Source: Darksidea phi (Eukaryota; Ascomycota; Dothideomycetes; Pleosporales; Lentitheciaceae). From it: DNA of 64,000 bases. The stretch is from NCBI GenBank assembly GCA_030770425.1, contig JASJFT010000079.1, forward strand, positions 62,001-126,000, in the 5' to 3' direction. A model generated the notes under the pieces. The model saw nothing but the letters and a program-made list of their open reading frames with translations, did not search any database and was not told the origin of the DNA. A program made the position numbers and the translations under genes. Positions 1 through 11,982 of the stretch are shown piece after piece; position 1 is the stretch's first letter; each line of letters opens with the position of its first letter.

Positions 1-499
1 GAGCACATAGCTTGTCGGCCTTCCCCTGCACAATGTTCTGCAGTCTCAGCACCGCGGCCCGCGAAAAGAACTTGTTCAATGGCCCGCGACGGAGACGGTG
101 CAGCTCGTTGGGACAGGAGGTGAAGGAGGCATATTCCATGCCGAAGGCATCGTAGAATCTTGGGTCCTTTGCGTACTTCGACCCGACATAGTATATCGCC
201 TCGTAGTGCTCGGGGTCGCTCAAGGAGACTTCGTTGGGGGTGATGCGCACGATAGGACCGTATTTCTCGTGCAGGAGGCCGACCTGCTTGTAGAAGCGAC
301 TGCCATGTTTGAAGCTGTGGTAAGTCTGGTAGAGGAAGGTGAGAGCTGCGAGCTTGGGGCCTGGGATATGCGCGAGGGGGTGGAAGAAGAGACGGTAGAC
401 GACGACGTAGGCGACAAAGGAGGTGATGAGCCCCGCGGCGTAGATCCCTGCCTTGGAGCCGCTAGTATAGCTCTCTAGTCCAAGCCCTAACCCCACCAT
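1..499 (-). CDS. Cytochrome P450, N-terminal part (runs off window start)
   Basis: The minus strand reads open from an ATG at 499-497 (context CACCATGG) to the window edge, about 166 codons. Seen in the translation: an N-terminal hydrophobic anchor (around residues 17-40), then the hinge FFHPLAHIPGPK, which is the classic proline-rich segment following the membrane anchor of microsomal fungal P450s, then a KYGPIVRITPNEVS segment and a C-helix-like HRLRRGPLNKFFS. These match the start of the large class of fungal secondary-metabolism and detoxification P450s, which are heme monooxygenases of the ER membrane. The heme-binding Cys region lies outside the window, so the substrate cannot be guessed. 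It is transcribed away from the LaeA-like methyltransferase, and the pair could sit at the edge of a metabolite cluster; that is inference only. Confidence 0.9.
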   Translation of the reverse strand, partial: MVGLGLGLESYTSGSKAGIYAAGLITSFVAYVVVYRLFFHPLAHIPGPKLAALTFLYQTYHSFKHGSRFYKQVGLLHEKYGPIVRITPNEVSLSDPEHYEAIYYVGSKYAKDPRFYDAFGMEYASFTSCPNELHRLRRGPLNKFFSRAAVLRLQNIVQGKADKLCA

Positions 500-2038
500 G
501 GTGATGGATGATATTTGATTCCTTTGGGATCGCCGTTCGCGAGGCTGTTCCACAGCGCGGGGTCAGCAAAGGTGTTTCGGTTGGTGGGGTATTATGTACA
601 AGGGGTGTGGGAACGCAAGTGACACCGCATTGATTAAACACCCCCCTCGTATCTCGTATCCGTAATGTGTCAAACATCGGCGAATGGCTTGGCGCAACTC
701 TATTTTTTCTTCCCTCCTCAGCCTGCGAAAAAGACACGACAAACAGCGAGAACTCAGTGCTGGAAAACCCCGTCACAAAAGCATCAAAACACCTCTACGA
801 GTAGCTACGCAATATAACACTTCCATCGACCACAGCAGCAGTCATCTAGCTACGACACGGCAACACGAGAGCGACGACAGAGCCCAAACACCTCTTTGGC
901 GCAGTCACAACACACTGTCGCCCCTTACCCGTGTCGAAGGAGTGGTGCGCCCTCGACACACCCGACAAGGTCTGAGGAGATTCGCGCGACAGCTCTCATG
1001 CTTAGTAGATCTGACGGCGCGCTCGAGCGGAACATGGCTCTCGCGGAGCTACGTCGCGATGAAATGCTGCTGCCGCTACGCTCGGCGGCAGGTCATACTA
1101 TAAAATACGGCTATATACCAACCTAGTAGGTAGCTTTATAACACCAAAGAACAACAAAACTTGGAGCATATAACCTAAGCCCTGAGGGCGTGAGGGCAAG
1201 CTAACACAAACGCGGAATGACCACTAGGGGGAGACTGAAGGTATCGCGGCCGCAACACACGAGGTAGAGGGCCTCTACGAGCCTCAACACAATCGTAAAG
1301 AAAAACAAGGCTTCATGTACGGCGTACAGACAGGAACGGTAATTTGAGGAACAAAAACACAGGCAGACACGTCACTTCTTGAGGCGAACGTACATGGTCT
1401 AAATAGAAGCCAGACCACAAGCGGGGGCAAGGGGACCGCTGGCCACAGTTTTGGTGTGGTGAAGTGGAGCCTGCTGATTCGTTCGGCAAAGCGTCGACTG
1501 TTCGCCAAATCTCTGCACCCGGGCATAGCTGCAGAATTGCGGCTGAAACCGAGTAGGAATCCATCATCCATCCATCCTCAGCCTGCGTGGGTTGAAGCTC
1601 GCTGGCGAAGACGACGCAGCCAGGCCGCGCCAGGCGGGGTAGCCGGAGGCCGGAAGCCCTCAGGTCGGCAGGTCGCCCGCGACAATGAACTCTTCAACCT
1701 AGGTTATCTTGACAACCAGGACTAATCTCGAAATCCGGAAACAGAGATAGCATCGCCTATTATTTCCCTCGGAAACTTGGCGTAGAAATCTCAAAGGCCA
1801 GGAAAGCGAAAAACATGAGGAGAAGCAAAAAAGCGCCAGTCGCGCCAAGCCATCCCACCGATTTTGGCAGGTGTCCCACCTTGGCGCGTTGGGGAGCTGT
1901 CGATATCCATCCCGGGCTTGCTTTGCCGCAACCGAGTAACACCTGTGGCATCTTCCACGCTCCCGCAGTCTTTAGCATCGATATACGACCGAAGGACCAG
2001 AAATCGCAACTTGCTATTCGTATACCCTTCTGGTTGAA
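500..2038. other. Intergenic region, P450 / methyltransferase divergent promoters
   Basis: About 1.5 kb between two divergently transcribed genes. I see only short open frames of unlikely composition and no domain signature. It should contain both promoters. Confidence 0.5.
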
Positions 2039-3602
2039 ATGAACCCAACGCCGCCCGCAAATCCTACCCCCGCAACTGCCGTCGATGACATAACTGCCCC
2101 GGTTGACGAAACTGCCGGGAACATCCCAGCGGGAGGAACCATCTCTATCGTGAGTATTCATTTGTCGGAAGTTGTCAAGCTTACCAAGGATCAAGGACCC
2201 ATTGGATGAGGATGCTGAGACAGACTCCGCGTATGGAGATGATAGGTAAGGCTACACCCTTTGCGGAACGGACAAGATGTTGATGATCGCAGTGCGAGCT
2301 CTACGGCCTCGGTCGCGAGTAGTATTCGGAAGTATCGTAAGTTGCATGGACGGACATATCACAACTTCCACACGGAAACCTCCTCAGAGTACTGGTGAGT
2401 TGGGTCTGCAATGGAGAAAGCAAGCGGCTGACTTTTGCCAGGGGCCCAAACGATGAAAAGATGAACGAGCAGCTGGATATTGGGCATGCGCCTTCCGTTC
2501 CCCGGATTGAAAAACTGGCTAATGAGCTCGTAGCCATCATATGTTGACACTCATGCTGGATGGAAAGCTCTTCCTTGCACCAATTGGTCCAGACCCACAT
2601 GTAAATTTGCGTCGTCAGACAATAGAGATGCGAAAGCTAATGACGTATTCAGAAAGTATTGGATGTTGGAACAGGAACTGGGATATGGGCCATGTGCCTA
2701 GCCTGCCCTCCGCATCTATCGCCATCTACTGACAGAAACTAGTGACTTCGCAGACCAATTCCCATCAGCAGAGGTCATCGGCGTAGACATCTCCCCCACT
2801 CAGCCCAGGTTCCTCCCTCCAAATCTCAAGTTCGAGCTCGACGACGTTCAGCTTGAGTGGACTTACCAACCAAACAGCTTCGACTACATCCACGTGCGCT
2901 GCATGCTCGGCGCAATTCGGGACTGGGCACACCTCTATCGTGAGATCTACAAGTAGGTTTGCCCTCAGAAGACCCAAACACGCCTGTGCTCAAGGAAAGT
3001 ATCTAGATGCACCAAGCCCGGGGGATATATCGAGCATCTCGAAATTTCAATCATGTTCAAATCCGAAGACGGCTCCGTGACCGAAGACCACTTTATGGCG
3101 CAATGGTCCAAGACGCTCCTCGGTGCCGCCGAGCAGCTCGGCAAAACCTTCGCCATCTACGACTTCAATCGCGAGATGATCATCCAGGCAGGCTTCGTCG
3201 ATGTCGTGGAGAAGAAGTTCAAGGTTCCCGTTGGCACATGGCCGAGCGATCCGAAGATGAAGGAGTTGGGCGACTGGAATATGCTGTTTTGTCTTGAGGG
3301 GCTGGAGAGCTGGAGTTTGTATTTACTGAATGTGGTTCTGAAGGTATGTGGTGTCCCAAGTTTGGAGAGAACCTGTTATAATGGGACCGTGGACTGACGA
3401 GAAGCAGTGGTCGTACGAGGAAATCCAGGTGTATATTGCGATGATGCGCAAGCAGATTTTGAGCCGGAAGAATCACGCCTATTATGATATGTACGTCCTA
3501 TCCTTGTAGCTCCTTCTCCATGTTGCGGACCCACTGATGCAGAGCAGCAATGTTGTCTATGGCCGGAAACCGGGCGAGCCTTCAGATAGGCCTGACGATT
3601 GA
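2039..3602 (+). CDS. LaeA-like SAM-dependent methyltransferase (10 exons)
   Basis: Model: exons 2039-2149, 2196-2245, 2293-2394, 2442-2483, 2534-2600, 2653-2693, 2743-2952, 3007-3343, 3408-3490 and 3548-3602. All phases agree and give 365 aa. Seen: a disordered acidic start, a YHNFHTETSSEYWGPND segment, the SAM-binding motif I VLDVGTGTGIWA, then VIGVDISPTQP, FDYIHVRCMLG, KCTKPGGYIEHLE and a C-terminal NVVYGRKP. This order is that of the LaeA/TAM-like class I methyltransferases that are numerous in filamentous fungi. LaeA itself is a global regulator of secondary metabolism, but most paralogs have no assigned substrate, so this one is not necessarily a regulator. Oddity: intron 2484-2533 has a GC-AG border (GG|GCATGC); every other intron is GT-AG. 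Confidence 0.88.
2484..2533 (+). other. GC-AG intron in the LaeA-like gene
   Basis: To keep the family motif LDIGHHML in frame, the exon must end at GG (2483) and resume at C (2534). The intron therefore starts GCATGC and ends CGTAG, with a CTAAT branch-point-like sequence about 10 nt before the acceptor. No GT donor nearby gives an open frame. Confidence 0.65.
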
Positions 3603-4062
3603 AGACGAGTCGTTGCTTCATGATACTGGCTATTCAGTGCATTACAAGCAGGGGCCGGGTCTAGTGTCGGATAGTTGGATGATTTAGAGTGGAAATAGGT
3701 CAAGTGTTTGCTGTACGGAAGGTAGCTGGGTAGGGACGATAATTGGTTGATAGGCCACTAAAATGAGAGGTGATTTCTGTGCTGGTAACTAGCGAGCAAG
3801 CACGCGTGTTAGACCTCTCCAGGTGTAGAGAAGGTAATACGTCTAGGGTTGGACTTGGTACTTTAGGTACAAGTGACTCTAAAAATGGCGTTAGAAGTCC
3901 CTAGATATGGAGCTGCCGTCGTAAAACCAATCTGGGGATTGCTATAAAACACCTTTTGTTCGAGGAATTATAGCATGACTAGATAAACTCTAGCTGTCAT
4001 TTCGGCTGTTTCGGAGCCGAGAGTCAGCTCTGGCGTTGATTTGATAGAATCGATAGTGGTAT
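3603..4062. other. Convergent intergenic region
   Basis: 3' flanks of the LaeA-like gene (+) and EFM7 (-). No further gene was recognised. Confidence 0.5.
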
Positions 4063-5081
4063 TCAAGGCCAGCTGAGTTCGTATCCGAAGACTGTGCGGC
4101 GCAACTGTTCATCCTGGACCTGTTAGCAAAAGATGGAATTCCAATCGACGGATTTCTCACTCCGGGATCTTCTTCAAACATGACCTTGTCCATGAGTTTT
4201 TCAAAAGTCTTAGTCACGGTGAAGCCTGCTTCACGAGCTAGATCGAAGAAGGCCAAATCCTTCTCGAGCAGCCACGGTCGGTATGGCGTGAAGAAGACGT
4301 ATGCTCTGGAAGCGGGGGAGTTCTTCAGCGTTAATTGCACGGTCTTGACGAGCTTTGCATGCTCAGAATGGTTGAATAGAAGATCGGCAAGAATGAGCAC
4401 ATCGAATCCAGAGTTGGCAGAGAGATGCTTGGTCAGATGCTCAGTCGGTGCGCCCCATAGGTAGCCCTAGCTGTCGTCAGGTGCATCCTCATATCTTGGC
4501 AACTCTTCTCACCTCTGGTACGATCTTGCTCTGGTCGGACAGTGAGTCGCAATGAGTGACGTTGTAGCGGAGATTGTCGATGAGGTCGGCGTCTGGATAA
4601 TCGGTCACGACGACTTGGGCAGCACCGCTCAACGCGCATACGAGGCTCGGTAGGCCCCCACCAGCACCCAGCTCTAGAACGGTTTTGGAGTGCACAAGTT
4701 CGCTAGCACGCTCTTCGAGATACGTTGAGATGGTTCGCCCGGCGTTCCAAAGAAAATGGCCCTAGAAACGTCAGCGTCGCCATCGAAGAAGCGTAGAACG
4801 TGCCAGGCCGGGTACCTGGGAGCACCTAGTGTTTGTTGGAGATTGGCCGACTACTACGGGGATAGGGAGGGGAATAGCAATGACGATAGGATGCTGATGT
4901 GGTGCTCGTTACCCAGCAAGGAAGGTCTTACCCACAGCGGATTATGGCCGACCAGTCTGATGCTGAGCTGATTTCCAGACAGTAGCTGATGAGAGGCAAA
5001 GGTGGCCTGCTTCTCCGGTTGGAAGAAGTCGGCGGGCTCCCGAAAGAGGTCGACCTCGGCCTCATCAGAGTCGGTGCTCAT
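4063..5081 (-). CDS. EFM7: EFM7-type protein lysine/N-terminal methyltransferase
   Basis: Minus-strand exons are 5081-4932, 4761-4513, 4466-4161 and 4113-4063, all GT-AG, giving 251 aa, which is close to yeast Efm7 (about 260 aa). Seen: an N-terminal DLFREPADFFQPE segment, GHNPLWGHFLWNAGRTIS, SAM motif I VLELGAGGGLPSLV, the acidic post-I segment VVTDYPDADLIDNL, and the DVLILADLLFNHSEH block typical of the seven-beta-strand METTL21/Efm7 family. Known for the family: Efm7 is cytosolic and methylates the N-terminal glycine and adjacent lysine of elongation factor eEF1A. Start chosen at MSTDSDEAEVD, where the family-like sequence begins; the open frame reaches further upstream in low-complexity sequence. 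It shares a GC-rich divergent promoter with the copper-fist gene. Confidence 0.88.
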
Positions 5082-6374
5082 GGCGAAGAACGGGAACAGG
5101 AGCTCTTGGCGAGGTGGTGAGGAGGGTGGAGGCACTTGGCGAGGGTGGAAACTTGGGACGCCCCGCATCACGTGCCGGTGCAGCCACCCAAGCCACCCAG
5201 GCCCCAGCCACGATGACGAGGATCCTCGCTTAAGCGTCGTCTCTCGGCACAGCGGATGAGGAACACCCAGGCCGGCACGGGCGATGGAGTCTTCGCTCTG
5301 GTTCGGAGGTCCTCACACGATGGCGTTGGCTGGCGTCGGCCATGGGTCTCTCCACGCGTTTCCGGGGCCCTGGCATTGCTGCGCGTGCTGTGCAAGGCAA
5401 CTTATGTAGCAGACGCAGACGCAGGGACCTGCTGGTGGGGTCCTTTGTTGGAGTCTCGACCGAGTTTTTATATTGCGAGCTCCCTTCCTCCCTCGTCGCA
5501 CGCAGGCCTCGAAACCACCACCCTTCCAAGCACTCGAGCCCTCGACGTGCCCACGGCCGCTTGAAACTCGGCGCCCCAGACCATCGTCAGGCCAGGGCCG
5601 ACATCCACGGCGGCTCGCGACTCGAGCGCGGGGCACTGAGCTTCCCAGAAACTTGCTCACGCCAAGCCCAGCTCCGTTGTCGTGTAGCGGGCGAGGACGT
5701 TCCTCTCACCACCACAACCTGTCAGAGACCAGCCGCCGTCGCCTCGTCCCCCAGCATCCCCAGCACCCCCAGCACGCCTTGGGAATAAGCCGGTGCTCCC
5801 ACCAACACGCCGACGGGCGCCTGCATCGGCCATCCTCTCGCTTCCCCAAGACTCGAGGCACGCTGCCTCCGCCCAGTTCGGATCTGCTCTTCGCCGTGCT
5901 CGGTCGTATTCGTTCTCCAATCCCTGCCGCGGCCGCTGCAGCAGTTAATCTGCTCTTTCCCGCGCACCCTCGCACCCCAGCGACACCGCGCGACACAGCA
6001 TCTGCATCTCGTCGCACAAGTCCCGTCTTTGCCAGCCCTACGACAGGACAGGCCCTTCGACGACGCCAGCCACACGGGCCTCAGTCGCACAACGAGGACC
6101 CCTTCCCGATCGAGCTTGTCTGTGCCTCGACGACAGGACCAAGTAATCCCCTCTTCGACCTGCCGTCAGCCGCCTTGCCGGAGAGAACACTGGTTCCGCT
6201 GAAGTTGCCGACCTGACCTGTGCTCCCCGCCTTCCCACGTGCGTCCGTGTCGTAAGCTTCCGGTCGCGACATCCTCCATTGACCAAGCCTGGAGACAGTC
6301 CGCCTCCGCTCATAGCGAATGACCAACTGCCTTCGGTGAGCAAGTTGCTCCATCCCCTGGTTTAAAGCCCCGAT
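5082..6374. promoter_or_regulatory. Divergent promoter / 5'UTR region between EFM7 and the copper-fist gene
   Basis: A GC-rich, pyrimidine-rich stretch with long but compositionally biased open frames (Pro/Arg/Ser-rich). It is best read as the bidirectional promoter and long leader of the copper-fist gene. I did not identify individual binding sites with confidence. Confidence 0.45.
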
Positions 6375-8165
6375 ATGTGGGCCGACATCAACGGCGAGCG
6401 CAAAAAGGTTGCTTGGTAAGTTCGTTCCGTTTTCCAGCATACCCTCTCCACGCTCCTGTGCGTCAAGCAGCCTCTGCGCCAACGTCCGTCATAGGTTACA
6501 CGCCCCAAATGAGACATCCGCCCTGTTTACTGATGACGACATAGCGGCCCTTGCATCCGCGGCCACCGTTCCTCCAAGTGCGACCACCGCGACCGCGTGC
6601 TTGTTGAAGTCCGTAAGCCTGGTCGGCCACTGAGCAGCTGCCCGCACCCAAGCGGTTCATGTAGCTGTGAACGTGTGGTTATCAACTACACAATTCCCAA
6701 GACTTCCGAATGCGCATGCCCACCCGAGCGGGCTCAGCCTGCGGTTGTCTCAAGCAACAGCGGAAGGGTCCAGAAGTCCCGCCACCGCAAATCAACGAGC
6801 ATCTTCAACGCGTCTGTTTTGGAGAAGGCAATCAAAGCCAGCCAGGACGGCGAAACCGACGCTTCCTCATTGATCACAGGAACTCCTACAAGCGAAAGTA
6901 ACGATGCATCAGCCCCTTCTAGCGCGAGTTCGACTCCCCGCATTTTTCCCTCTCGAAAACAAAGTCATGCTTCAGACCTCATCATCGCGGAACCTTCCAT
7001 CCCTACTTCTCGTCCCGCCACATCGCAATCTCAAGGTGTCTCGAGTTGTTGCCAGCCAAAACCCGTCCAGCCACAAGCAGCAGGCTGTTGCGGCAACAAG
7101 GCCAAAGAGCCGCCGACGCCTGCACAGACCCAGAAGTCATGCTGCTCGGGATCCGCGTCCGCGCAAGCACCGCCACCTCAATTTACACAATCGGGCGGGC
7201 TACCAATCCCCGGTCACCCCTTGGACAACTTTCCACAATATCATGGGCAATACCAGCAAACACCATACAATATGCTAAACTCCGGCAACAACTTCATGGC
7301 AATGCCCCCGCCGTATAACTTCAACACACCCATCTATAATCATATGGCATCTGTGTATCAATCGCCTGCATCCATGCCCTTGACGCCCATGAGTAGTCAT
7401 GTGGGCACCCATGCTACTGAACACAACTGCCACTGTGGCGACTCTTGCAGCTGCTTCGGCTGCGCAGCGCACCCAAACAATGCAACGATGATCGAGTACA
7501 TTCGGTCCATGCACCAGTACATGAGTACAGGCCAGTTTGGCGCGATTCCTCCGCCGACCTACGACCTGCCATCGTATCCGCACCAGCCAGGATACGGTGC
7601 CGAAATTGGGTTGGGATACAACAACTCAACACCTACGAACTTCCTTGCCACGGGCCAAATGACTTTCCAAGCTAATTTGAACACCACAATGAGCATGCAG
7701 CATACCCCTCTCGCCGTGTCAAGCCCTTGGCTAGACAATTCTTTCCAAACGCCCGTTCTGACTTCTCCTACAAATGAGCACCAGTTCTTTGCGATGGCCA
7801 ACAACCCGGTCCCGAGCGCCGGCCCAGAACCCGCACCCACACTCAAATCGGAGGACACAATACAGAGTCCGACTTTTGCCGAGAGCCCTAGCGATGGGAA
7901 ATCAGAAGAGACGGAAACACTGTCGCCTTCTTCATACTTCTGGCAAGAGATGGTTCTTCCTGGGTGCAATGATGCAACCGGAACATGCCAATGCGGTGAT
8001 GGTTGTGAGTGCGTAGGCTGCTTGACCCATGGCGGGCACAATGGCGTTCCGCTAGAGGCTCCGTTGGGTAACGAGGCAGAAGCCCTCCCGGATTTCATGT
8101 CCCCAACAGACACTACAAGCAATGACCCGAGCCACCTCGTAGCGTTCTCGGACGCTCCGACTTGA
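6375..8165 (+). CDS. Copper-fist transcription factor
   Basis: Exon 1 is 6375-6415, exon 2 is 6545-8165; the GT-AG intron splits a Cys codon; 553 aa. The N-terminus is a complete copper-fist DNA-binding domain (about residues 1-40): CGPCIRGHRSSKCDHRDR followed by VEVRKPGRP, which contains the zinc/copper-binding Cys-His set and the (K/R)xGRP minor-groove motif. Downstream are three Cys-Cys pairs (QPK-flanked CC, GCCG, SCCSG) and two clusters of the type CxCxxxCxCxxC, CHCGDSCSCFGC (near 7431) and CQCGDGCECVGC (near 7987). Such clusters bind Cu(I) in Ace1, Mac1, Cuf1 and GRISEA and switch activity. The protein is thus a nuclear copper sensor controlling uptake or detoxification genes; which of the two cannot be told from the sequence. 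The C-terminal half is Ser/Pro/Thr/Gln-rich, suggesting an activation region. Confidence 0.93.
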
Positions 8166-10518
8166 CTTTCATGAAAGACCCTTTTTTTTTGGCATTTTCT
8201 GGACCATGATGTGATGCCTTTTATGGGCACAGGCCGCTATACTGCTCTCTGGCATTTTCTGGGTTCGGTCAAGCGCCCTCTGAAGTACGATATTCAGATG
8301 ACTCCTCTGCGGTTGCGACTCGCCGGGTTAAGGGGGATTGTGCGGGTCACGACCAACGCTATAGCCCCGAAGAGCATCTTGTAGAGATATCCCTTAGCCA
8401 TAGCGTCGCTATCTGCTCGAACACGCCCGGTCGTTCCGGCCGATTCTCTCCACTTTGTCCATACAATTCCGAGTACGAAGCCTGCAGTGCTAGGTCGCAC
8501 TTTTGCAGAATGAACGCCCGCTTTTGTACGGTCTTCAATGCCAGCAATACATGGTTTTTTGCTGTTCTATGGTACGACTTTTCACTTTTGAGGCCTAAAG
8601 GATGGTCCTACGATTTTCAGATACACATGCATCCATCTTATTTCCGTTGGAAGTCTGCCTTCAAAGGAGGGTTTCTTTGAAGGGATCTTTCATATTAGGC
8701 GGCCCAGTGTGGCATGGTGGGCATCTGCATTGTTTAGTATACCCAAGTGGAAAGTAGCGAAGGCACGCCTGCTTTCCTTTCCCACTTTCCATCAATACCA
8801 TCATCCCAGCACATACTTTCCCTCTGCTCTTCACGGTGATAATGCCCCTAGCATGATCTCCTTCATAAACAACTGTACCCTCCCAAACTCAGCGGAGAAG
8901 AACCCTGATGTCCGCTCTGCCGCATTCCCGCGTTCCATCCCAATCGGGCACTTCCGTAAGTTAGCTCGAGCAAAAAAGAAACAAAACAAAACAGGCCACT
9001 CAAATTCCCCGTGGCGTTCTGCGCGTGCCCGTAGCACAGACCGCATGCACAGGGCGCAAAAACGCCACCCGGGCTAAAGACCTGCGAGAAATGCGGGGAT
9101 CTTCTTTTGCTTTTCCTATTGCGTCGTATGCTTTTTGAGTGCTTACGGGGCGGTACGGCAACAACCGAGTTGAGTGGGGCCATACTTACTGCTTGCGATC
9201 GATGGTGCCGTGCGAGAATACGCGTAATTGGGTGAGCCATTTGATAGTTTTACATATAGTAAGTAATAGGCCTGGGCCTAGGTCTAGCCTATTAGATAAC
9301 GACAGCCTAGGTAGTAACGCAGAAGTCCAATGCGGTCCTATGAAAGAATCCCGAGCACGAGAAGGGCGACGGTAAAATTGTTCGTACAACCTAGCTATCG
9401 CTAGATTTATAGATGCTGGTGGGGTATAAGTATAACGGTAGTACGCCGAACGTATATGAGCGTAAAAGAGCGACCTTACTCCCTGCAGATAGGGTAAGGA
9501 GTCCCTGCAGCGATGCGGACAGTTGTGACGCCGATGACTTCAGCGATGGAGACGAAGAGTACGAAGGAGGCCAAGGCGAATATTGATTTTATGCTGGTTG
9601 TAACGGCTAGCGACTCGGTAGAGATTATGTGTGTTCTTCGAAACGATCGCTTGTACTATGTTTGATATTATCGGACGACCAGCGCCTACTCTCGTCCAAG
9701 GATAAGATGAAGATGGAGTGGAAGGATATATTCAAGTGCTTTAAAGGTCGGACGCTACCATATATTGCGCAAGAAGGGCTCGTAGCGCTCTTCTACGGAC
9801 TAGAAATTACTTCCTAGTCTGCTGAGAGGAGTCGTTATGTGAATCGAAACAGGAATTTATCACCTGCTCCTTGGTCCCAGTGACATCAATCGCATCGTCA
9901 ACAGCTGGTTCATTATTCGCAGTGCGAATCACCCAACTTACTTTGCATGGTAGCTTACGACCAAAAAAGCTTCGCCTTTATGGAGAGTGTGTGGCAGGAG
10001 CGTCCTCCCGCTAGCTTAATCGAGCCGTTCATTTGCACCCGGCAAGAGATAGGTTAAGTGGCAAACGGACAAATGACGCTTACGGGGGCAGAAGCTGCTC
10101 CACACTCCAGCTTACAGTCGGGATACAATGGAAGTATACTTTAATCAGCTAAATACTGCATGTATATGATCATAATCCCTTAATACTCGCCGGGTCAATG
10201 TTTGCATATCCATGCCATTCCAGGTCCAGTCCCAGTACAAATCATGTTCTCCGACATTGGCACAATTCGGCCGATATTCTGAGGGTAGTCAAATTAGTTT
10301 TTCTGAATTTTTGTTATACATGCTCAATCTGAACTCAAAGCGATAACTTTAGACAGAGAATATTTGGGACCTGTAGCACTAGGTGTCATATCTCAAGTGG
10401 ATGATGCGTTAGACGTATCAACAAGGGAATTGCCAATTTCACTGTGGAGACACGAGCTGGTGGTGTCAAACGATCTGTTGAAGATTATCTCGCCAGTACT
10501 CGGCATTTGCAGGCATTG
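8166..10518. other. Gene-poor stretch at the start of the accessory island
   Basis: About 2.3 kb without a supportable gene. Short open frames around 8.3-9.4 kb have no recognisable signature. The 9.5-9.8 kb part contains an acidic coding-like stretch interrupted by stops, perhaps a relic, of unknown family. Confidence 0.4.
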
Positions 10519-11220
10519 TCAACTAGTCCTATCCCAAATCTCCACTGTGCGGTCGTATGATGCCGACGCGAGCCGCGTCGAGTCGAGGGAGAGGATAATT
10601 GACGTGAGTGAGGCGCTGTGACCCTTGAGCTCCTGTATGCACCTGTCGCTGCTTGCATCCCAGATCTTGTTTGTATTGTCGCCTGACGCCGACGCGATTG
10701 TCTTGAGTCGTGGGAAAAGGCTATTGACCTAATTAAATTGCTGTGACCCTTAAGCGTCTGCGAGCACTCGCCGCTGGTTACGTCCAAGATCTTTGATTGT
10801 ATCATCGGCGGGCCCCGATACGACCCGCGTTGAGTCGTTCGACAAGGCTACTAAGTGAACAGACTCGCTATAGCTCTCGAGCGTCTTAAGACAGTCGTCG
10901 CTGCTCGTATCCCAGATCTTGGCCGTGTTGTCGTCCGACGCCGACGCGAGCCGGGCCGAGTCGTGAGAGAAAGCTACTGTGCAAACCCAGTTTCTATGGC
11001 CCTCAAGCATCCGTACGCACTCAATGCTTCTGGTAACGCAGCTTTTAACCTTGCTGTCGCCTAATCCAGACACGAGCCATGCTGAGTCGTGGAAGAAGGC
11101 TAGTGACCAGACCGAACCGCTGTGGCCCTCGAGCGTCTGCAAGCAGGTATTCCACTCATCCTCCATAGGTGGCTGTATAGTAATCCATTTCGGTTCTTTC
11201 TCCTTGAAGAGTCGCCTTAT
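10519..11220 (-). pseudogene. WD40-repeat fragment of a NACHT/NLR-type protein (broken)
   Basis: On the minus strand, about five WD40 repeats can be followed: CLQTLEGHSGSVWSLAFFHD, CVRMLEGHRNWVCTVAFSHD, then SASDDNTAKIWDT, CSQTLKGHSNLI, and finally SASYDRTVEIWDRT before a stop. They fall in at least three frames, with breaks near 10780 and 10700. The leading segment EPKWITIQPPMEDEWN resembles the linker before WD40 repeats in fungal HET-E-like STAND proteins. No NACHT ATPase or effector domain is visible upstream (11.2-12 kb). The near-identical repeats are typical of NLRs that recognise non-self under diversifying selection. I read it as a truncated pseudogene; separate frameshifts caused by assembly errors are less likely. 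Confidence 0.78.
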
Positions 11221-11310
11221 CATGCTACCGCCTGGGGGTGAAAATGAGTGCAGATGCATATGTTTGAAGAGAATAGTTCTGCGGCCGCGTTGACGGGGGT
11301 AGAGTTGCAC

Positions 11311-11982
11311 CTATCACTTCTCGAGTCGAGGACAGAGGATATTGGCATGGTTCGGGTGCTGTTGGGAAAACCTTGGACTAGAGGAGAGTTGTGGACATGC
11401 GTGACGGCTCCATGGGCGACGAGTGTCAATGACCCATTTGGCCTGTTTTGCTGACAGCCTCCCAATTTTTCGCTGCAGGAGCGATGAGAGAAAGCCACTC
11501 CTGGCTCGTCTCAAGACTAGATGTTAGCTTGTCGGCACAATGCGAAACGCCTCGAAGCCGGCTTGTGTACTTGACCGGACGCCACACGTCTCCGCGGAGA
11601 GCCACGAATACAGTACCACAAGTGTCCACATATTCAGTACCCGATCTTCGCTCAAGAGCGCAGCGGTTTTTATCCCTCTCCGCCTTTTGATTTCGATGCA
11701 CCGGCCACAGCTCCTTATTCGAGTATAGCATTCGCATGGTAATCTTCTGGCTCCTTTGTACTCGCTCCATTCTTCTCCGCTTCGTTCGTGTGTGCTTGCA
11801 ATCGATTTTAGCGCTAGACGCAGGATAAACCAATCGAAGACGACACGTGGGTCGTCAGAGCCTGTACGCGCCCGGTTTTGCGGCAAGTTCACAGAGGCCG
11901 GGAATTTGATGTACAGGTGTGGAGGCACTTTATGAAAGCAACGCCCATATACTGAGGATTTGGGCCCTCCGCATGATATGGG
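11311..11982. other. Intergenic stretch
   Basis: Overlapping short open frames on both strands without domain signatures. Nothing was supported as a gene. Confidence 0.4.

Noticed and set aside
1760..2194. 144-codon minus-strand open frame over the methyltransferase start
   Set aside because: Antisense to the first exon and promoter of a well-supported gene; no recognisable sequence.
5473..6216. 247-codon open frame upstream of the copper-fist gene
   Set aside because: Pro/Arg/Ser-biased translation in a GC- and C-rich leader, with overlapping equally long frames on the other strand; no domain.
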